9,706 bases of DNA from Deltaproteobacteria bacterium UBA2957. GTDB lineage: Bacteria > Myxococcota_A > UBA796. The stretch lies in contig DEBL01000238.1 of NCBI GenBank assembly GCA_002348535.1, positions 1-9,706 of the forward strand. Direction: 5' to 3'. The stretch's first letter is position 1; each line of letters opens with the position of its first letter. Below the pieces are notes generated by a model. The model was not told the DNA's origin. It saw only the letters and a program-made list of their open reading frames with translations, and ran no database searches. The translations under genes and the position numbers were made by a program. This document shows, in pieces, positions 6,916 through 9,706 of this stretch.

Positions 6916-8850
6916 ATGCTCAATCTTGAACAAATCCGAGCGACCTACGGCGCCGAACATGGCGTACTGACAAATGCCGACGGAAGTCACCGCGACGCCC
7001 GCGGTTCTGGCGGCAACTTGGTCACTGCAGTGGAGGCTCGCGGGGTGACGGATCTCGCGTCGTCCCTCGCGGATGGGCAGACACTGGTCCTGTCGGATCC
7101 GGGTGTGAGCCTCACGCTGACGCGTTCGGGTTCGTCGGCGCGCATGCGAGCAGCATGGGATGATGGGCCTACCTATGAAGAACGAATTGATGTCGTCGGA
7201 TCCGGTGCATCCGCAGCGATGCCTGCCGACGCGTGGTCAACAAGCGCGGTGCCCTCACCGCCCGCATCCGGCCCGGTTGGTGGAACCTCACAAATGTTGT
7301 TTGCACCCGACCCCAGCAGTGCGGTGAGTGACCTTGTTTCGGCGCTGCATGATCTCTCGCAACCGCTGTATGTCACCGGCTCGGGGGTGTATGCCCGCGG
7401 TACCCTCGGGGCAGGAGAGCCGCTCACGGGTGTGGTGCCGCCTGTTGAGCCGACGCGGCTGGGCGCGCGGTCGTTCCGCGAAACTCATGGTCTCAAGGCG
7501 GCTTACGTTTCCGGTGCGATGGCGGGTGGCATTGGTTCAGCCGATATGGTGATCGCCATGGGTGCGGCAGGCCTGCTGGGGTTCTACGGTGCCGGCGGAC
7601 TGCCGCTGGATGTCGTGGAACGCGACGTGGTCCGAATCAAGGAACGGCTGGGCGATACACCGGCTGGGTTCAACTTGCTCCACAATCCAATCGAGCCGAG
7701 CGTTGAGATGAAGACGGTGGAGATGTACATCAAGCACGGATGCAGAGCCGTGTCCGCCAGCGCATTCATGACGCTCACTCCAGCGATTGTACGGTATCGG
7801 CTGCATGGAATTCGCCAGCAGCCCGATGGTTCCATCCATTGTCCGAATGCCGTATTTGCAAAGGTTAGCCGAGCTGAGGTGGCCGAACCCTTCATGCGAC
7901 CGGCGCCGCAAGCGTTGGTTGAGCAGTGCGTCCGCGAGGGATGGCTTTCAGCGGAACAAGCCGCGCTGGCCGCTAAGGTCCCTATGGCTCAAGACATCAC
8001 TGCTGAAGCAGACTCGGGAGGTCACACCGATCGGCGTCCATTGATGGTGCTGCTTCCGACACTGCAGCGACTTCGGGCCCGTGTCATGCGGGAAGAAGGG
8101 TACGCTCAGCGAGGAGTCGAGATTCGAGTCGGTGCGGCAGGTGGAATTGGTGACCCGGAAAGTGCATATGGCGCGCTGGCAATGGGTGCGGACTACCTCC
8201 TGACGGGATCGATCAATCAGGCTGCGGTCGAGGCCGGAACGAGTCCATTGGTCAAAGAAATGGTCGCTGCGGCCGGCATGGCTGATGTTGCCACAGGGCC
8301 TGCACCGGACATGTTTGAGATAGGAGCTCACGTGCAGGTGTTGAGTCGCGGCTCGATGTACGCTCAGCGAGCTGGACGTCTGTACGACCTCTACAAGCGC
8401 TTTTCGAGCATGGATGAAATCCCAGCCAAGGATCGAGAAAAGATCGAAAAAACCATCTTTAAGCGCTCATTTGACGACGTATGGGACGGCACAAGGACGT
8501 ATTGGTTGGAACGGGACCCTTCGGAAGTGGACCGGGCCGAACGCGACGGTCGCCACAAAATGGCGCTGACCTTTCGGTGGTATCTCGGCATGACGAGTCG
8601 TTGGGCGCGTCTCGGCGAGCGTGAGCGAAAGCGAGATTTCCAAGTCTGGTGCGGTCCGTCGATGGGTAGCTTTAACGATTGGGTAGGCGGCACTTGGCTC
8701 GACCCCTTGGAATCCCGTGGTGTTGTGGACATTGCTTGGGCTATGCTGAGGGGTGCGTCGGCATTGCGTCGCGTCGAGAGTGCCCGTGCGCTCGGGGTGG
8801 ATGTGCCCGTTCTGGCGGCCCATCCATCGCCTGCGCGACCACAGGAGTAA
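6916..8850 (+). CDS. pfaD: PfaD-family enoyl reductase (PUFA/polyketide biosynthesis) with an N-terminal extension
   Basis: PfaD proteins are FMN-dependent TIM-barrel enoyl reductases, related to nitronate monooxygenases, that act in trans on ACP-bound chains of PUFA synthases and trans-AT polyketide synthases. The family core starts near residue 126 (QMLFAPD). It contains SGAMAGGIGSADMVIAMGAAG (199-219), the FNLLHNPIEPSVE region (252-264), SASAFMTLTPAIVRYRLHGI (280-299), VPMAQDITAEADSGGHTD (355-372), the flavin phosphate loop RVGAAGGIGDP (404-414) with LLTGSINQAAVEAGTS (428-443), and the C-terminal part with MALTFRWYLGMTSRWA (549-564) and VWCGPSMGSFNDWV (577-590). At 644 residues it is about 100 longer than typical members. 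Residues 1-95 are an unrecognised domain, joined by an Ala/Ser/Pro-rich linker (about 95-125). No synthase gene is in view. The next gene starts 3 bp after its stop. Confidence 0.95.
   Translation: MLNLEQIRATYGAEHGVLTNADGSHRDARGSGGNLVTAVEARGVTDLASSLADGQTLVLSDPGVSLTLTRSGSSARMRAAWDDGPTYEERIDVVGSGASAAMPADAWSTSAVPSPPASGPVGGTSQMLFAPDPSSAVSDLVSALHDLSQPLYVTGSGVYARGTLGAGEPLTGVVPPVEPTRLGARSFRETHGLKAAYVSGAMAGGIGSADMVIAMGAAGLLGFYGAGGLPLDVVERDVVRIKERLGDTPAGFNLLHNPIEPSVEMKTVEMYIKHGCRAVSASAFMTLTPAIVRYRLHGIRQQPDGSIHCPNAVFAKVSRAEVAEPFMRPAPQALVEQCVREGWLSAEQAALAAKVPMAQDITAEADSGGHTDRRPLMVLLPTLQRLRARVMREEGYAQRGVEIRVGAAGGIGDPESAYGALAMGADYLLTGSINQAAVEAGTSPLVKEMVAAAGMADVATGPAPDMFEIGAHVQVLSRGSMYAQRAGRLYDLYKRFSSMDEIPAKDREKIEKTIFKRSFDDVWDGTRTYWLERDPSEVDRAERDGRHKMALTFRWYLGMTSRWARLGERERKRDFQVWCGPSMGSFNDWVGGTWLDPLESRGVVDIAWAMLRGASALRRVESARALGVDVPVLAAHPSPARPQE
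8843..8847 (+). promoter_or_regulatory. Ribosome binding site abutting the pfaD stop codon
   Basis: AGGAG sits immediately before the pfaD TAA (8848-8850) and 6 nt before the ATG at 8854. Ribosomes terminating on pfaD would cover it, so the two genes are probably translationally coupled and made together. Confidence 0.7.
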
Positions 8851-8853
8851 GCC

Positions 8854-9180
8854 ATGGTTCATCTTTTCTTTCTCACACTCGCATGCGGGACGAACGACGG
8901 GGCATCACCGGTCGCTCAAGCCCCTGCGGTTCAAGAAACCCCGGTTGCATACACGGTTGCATCAAACCCCAAAGCCACAGAAGGGCTGGCAACTGCCGAT
9001 GCGGCAGACGGGGTGGAAGACAAGGTGGCGCGCAAATGCGCCGGTTGCGCGCTCGGCATGGACGGTGATGCCGCTCACGCCATTTCCGTCGACGGGACGA
9101 CGCTTCATTTGTGTTCGTCAATGTGCAAGGAATACTACGTAAAAGATGTAGAGGGAAACCTTGCGGGCTTGGTCAACTGA
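8854..9180 (+). CDS. Small exported Cys-motif protein, putative metal-binding (TRASH/NosL-like)
   Basis: This is a 108-residue protein. The N-terminus MVHLFFLTLACG is short and hydrophobic and ends in a cysteine (C11), so it may be a lipoprotein, although TLAC is a poor lipobox and no basic residues precede the hydrophobic stretch. An Ala/Pro/Thr-rich linker spans about 12-57. The C-terminal domain has C62-x2-C65-x21-C87-x3-C91, with M69, H75 and H85 nearby. The C-x21-C-x3-C part fits the TRASH-type metal-sensing/trafficking pattern (C-x19-22-C-x3-C). The CAGCALGM stretch also recalls the CxxCxM site of NosL copper chaperones. Family assignment rests on spacing only. Likely roles are binding copper, zinc or another soft metal in the periplasm, or a redox or structural Cys site. 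Overlap of its ribosome site with the pfaD stop places it in an operon with pfaD. Confidence 0.8.
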   Translation: MVHLFFLTLACGTNDGASPVAQAPAVQETPVAYTVASNPKATEGLATADAADGVEDKVARKCAGCALGMDGDAAHAISVDGTTLHLCSSMCKEYYVKDVEGNLAGLVN

Positions 9181-9222
9181 TTGGGCCACCTGTCCAAAGA
9201 TGGAAAAAACTTGCTGACGTCT

Positions 9223-9251
9223 TTGACCGTTGGCCGTGGGTCGGCGACGAT
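9223..9251 (+). promoter_or_regulatory. Possible sigma-70-like promoter for the lipoprotein gene
   Basis: TTGACC (9223-9228) matches five of six -35 consensus bases. At 17-bp spacing, GACGAT (9246-9251) keeps the A2, A5 and T6 positions of the -10 box. The -10 is weak, and promoters of GC-rich delta-type bacteria are hard to call, so this is tentative. Confidence 0.3.
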
Positions 9252-9268
9252 GCCTGTAGCCTGCAGTT

Positions 9269-9276
9269 GGGGAGGA
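9269..9276 (+). promoter_or_regulatory. Ribosome binding site of the lipoprotein gene
   Basis: GGGGAGGA lies 3 nt before the ATG at 9280. It is a strong Shine-Dalgarno sequence at slightly short spacing and supports this start. Confidence 0.65.
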
Positions 9277-9279
9277 TAA

Positions 9280-9706
9280 ATGCGACACAGTCATTTCGGA
9301 TGTTGGATGCTAATAGTGGGTGCCGCAGGTGCCGTCGGGTGCGATGAGAAATCAGAAGATGATACCGCTCGAATCCAGCCGATCGAGCCGAACCCCACGC
9401 CCGACACGGACACGGGCCCCATCGATACCGGTCGAGACTCTGCCGAGCCAGAGCCCGATGATTCATTGGTCATTGAACTCACCGTCGGGTCCATTACGCC
9501 GGGCAACACGGACTTGGCAGAGTTTCCGGGGTTGGCCGGTGTGCCCAACGTGGACGATGACGACGAAAATGGGCAGGCCGATTGGGAGCAAGCTGGCGCG
9601 GCGGTCGGTGACAACGATTACGCGTTGGCAACGGTGGTGACCCACGGGCGTGACATTGAACTCTCGCTGAGTGGAACCGGGCTGCGAATCTACCACGGTG
9701 AGGCGT
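9280..9706 (+). CDS. Lipoprotein with Asp-rich motif, 3' end outside the window
   Basis: 142 codons are visible and the frame runs off the right edge without a stop. Residues 1-20 form a short signal peptide with a hydrophobic core (MLIVGAAGAVG). C21 lies in an AVGC lipobox, so the mature protein is probably lipid-anchored. D22 and E23 follow the cysteine; in E. coli-type systems Asp at +2 favours inner-membrane retention, but that rule may not hold here. A disordered Asp/Thr/Pro/Glu-rich linker covers about 24-60 (PTPDTDTGPIDTG). A folded domain begins near 62 and holds VPNVDDDDENGQADW (88-102) and GDNDYALATV (110-119), then SLSGTGLRIYHG (129-140). Clustered acidic N-D-D-D-D patterns of this kind occur in calcium-binding beta-sandwich domains and in N-terminal and middle domains of bacterial protein-arginine-deiminase-like proteins. 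That assignment is a guess, since the catalytic part is not in view. Confidence 0.8.
   Translation, partial: MRHSHFGCWMLIVGAAGAVGCDEKSEDDTARIQPIEPNPTPDTDTGPIDTGRDSAEPEPDDSLVIELTVGSITPGNTDLAEFPGLAGVPNVDDDDENGQADWEQAGAAVGDNDYALATVVTHGRDIELSLSGTGLRIYHGEA

Larger units (their letters stand above)
9181..9279 (+). other. Intergenic gap upstream of the lipoprotein gene
   Basis: These 99 bp separate the Cys-motif gene from the lipoprotein gene. An A-run (GGAAAAAAC at about 9202-9210) is present, but no stem-loop with a U-tract was found, so no terminator is called. A possible promoter is listed separately. Confidence 0.5.

Noticed and set aside
9171..9228. GGTCAA and TTGACC as arms of a terminator after the Cys-motif gene
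   Set aside because: The arms are six bases with a 46-base loop and no following T-run, so chance is the simplest explanation.

Overview
The window reads as a piece of chromosome from a GC-rich Gram-negative bacterium, most likely a Myxococcota or related delta-type lineage. The reasons are indirect: high-50s GC by eye, lipoprotein-like products with Asp/Thr/Pro-rich linkers of the 'PDTDTGPIDTG' kind, a gyrase-like topoisomerase IV pair whose B subunit carries a 'DADSDGHHI' metal motif, and a PfaD-type PUFA/polyketide enoyl reductase. No tRNA, rRNA, insertion sequence, CRISPR array or phage gene was recognised.

Layout. (1) Positions 1-892, plus strand: the C-terminal part of a multi-pass membrane protein cut by the left edge, probably glycosyltransferase-like, with a cysteine-containing soluble domain and a Pro/Gly-rich tail. 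(2) Positions 889-6763, minus strand, read right to left: a tightly overlapping three-gene operon, parC - parE - DUF2079 membrane protein. Both internal junctions overlap (ATGA or TGATG), which suggests translational coupling. The operon converges on gene 1, and the palindrome TTAA supplies the stop codons of both strands. (3) Positions 6764-6915: a 152-bp divergent intergenic region with a strong Shine-Dalgarno sequence for pfaD and one inverted repeat. (4) Positions 6916-9180, plus strand: pfaD, with about 125 extra N-terminal residues, followed 3 bp later by a small secreted or lipoprotein-like gene with a C-x2-C-x21-C-x3-C metal-site pattern. (5) Positions 9181-9279: a 99-bp gap with a possible promoter. 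(6) Positions 9280-9706: the 5' part of a lipoprotein gene with an Asp-rich motif, cut by the right edge.

How the genes relate. ParC and ParE together would form a topoisomerase IV heterotetramer that decatenates DNA. The DUF2079 protein shares their transcript but has no obvious link to DNA topology. It and gene 1 share a design: a membrane-embedded body followed by a soluble C-terminal domain of similar style. PfaD normally supplies the enoyl reductase in trans to a PUFA/polyketide synthase, but no synthase gene is present here. The coupled Cys-motif gene is therefore the only clue to local partners. The most interesting part of the window is this pfaD / Cys-motif pair and the partial lipoprotein next to it.
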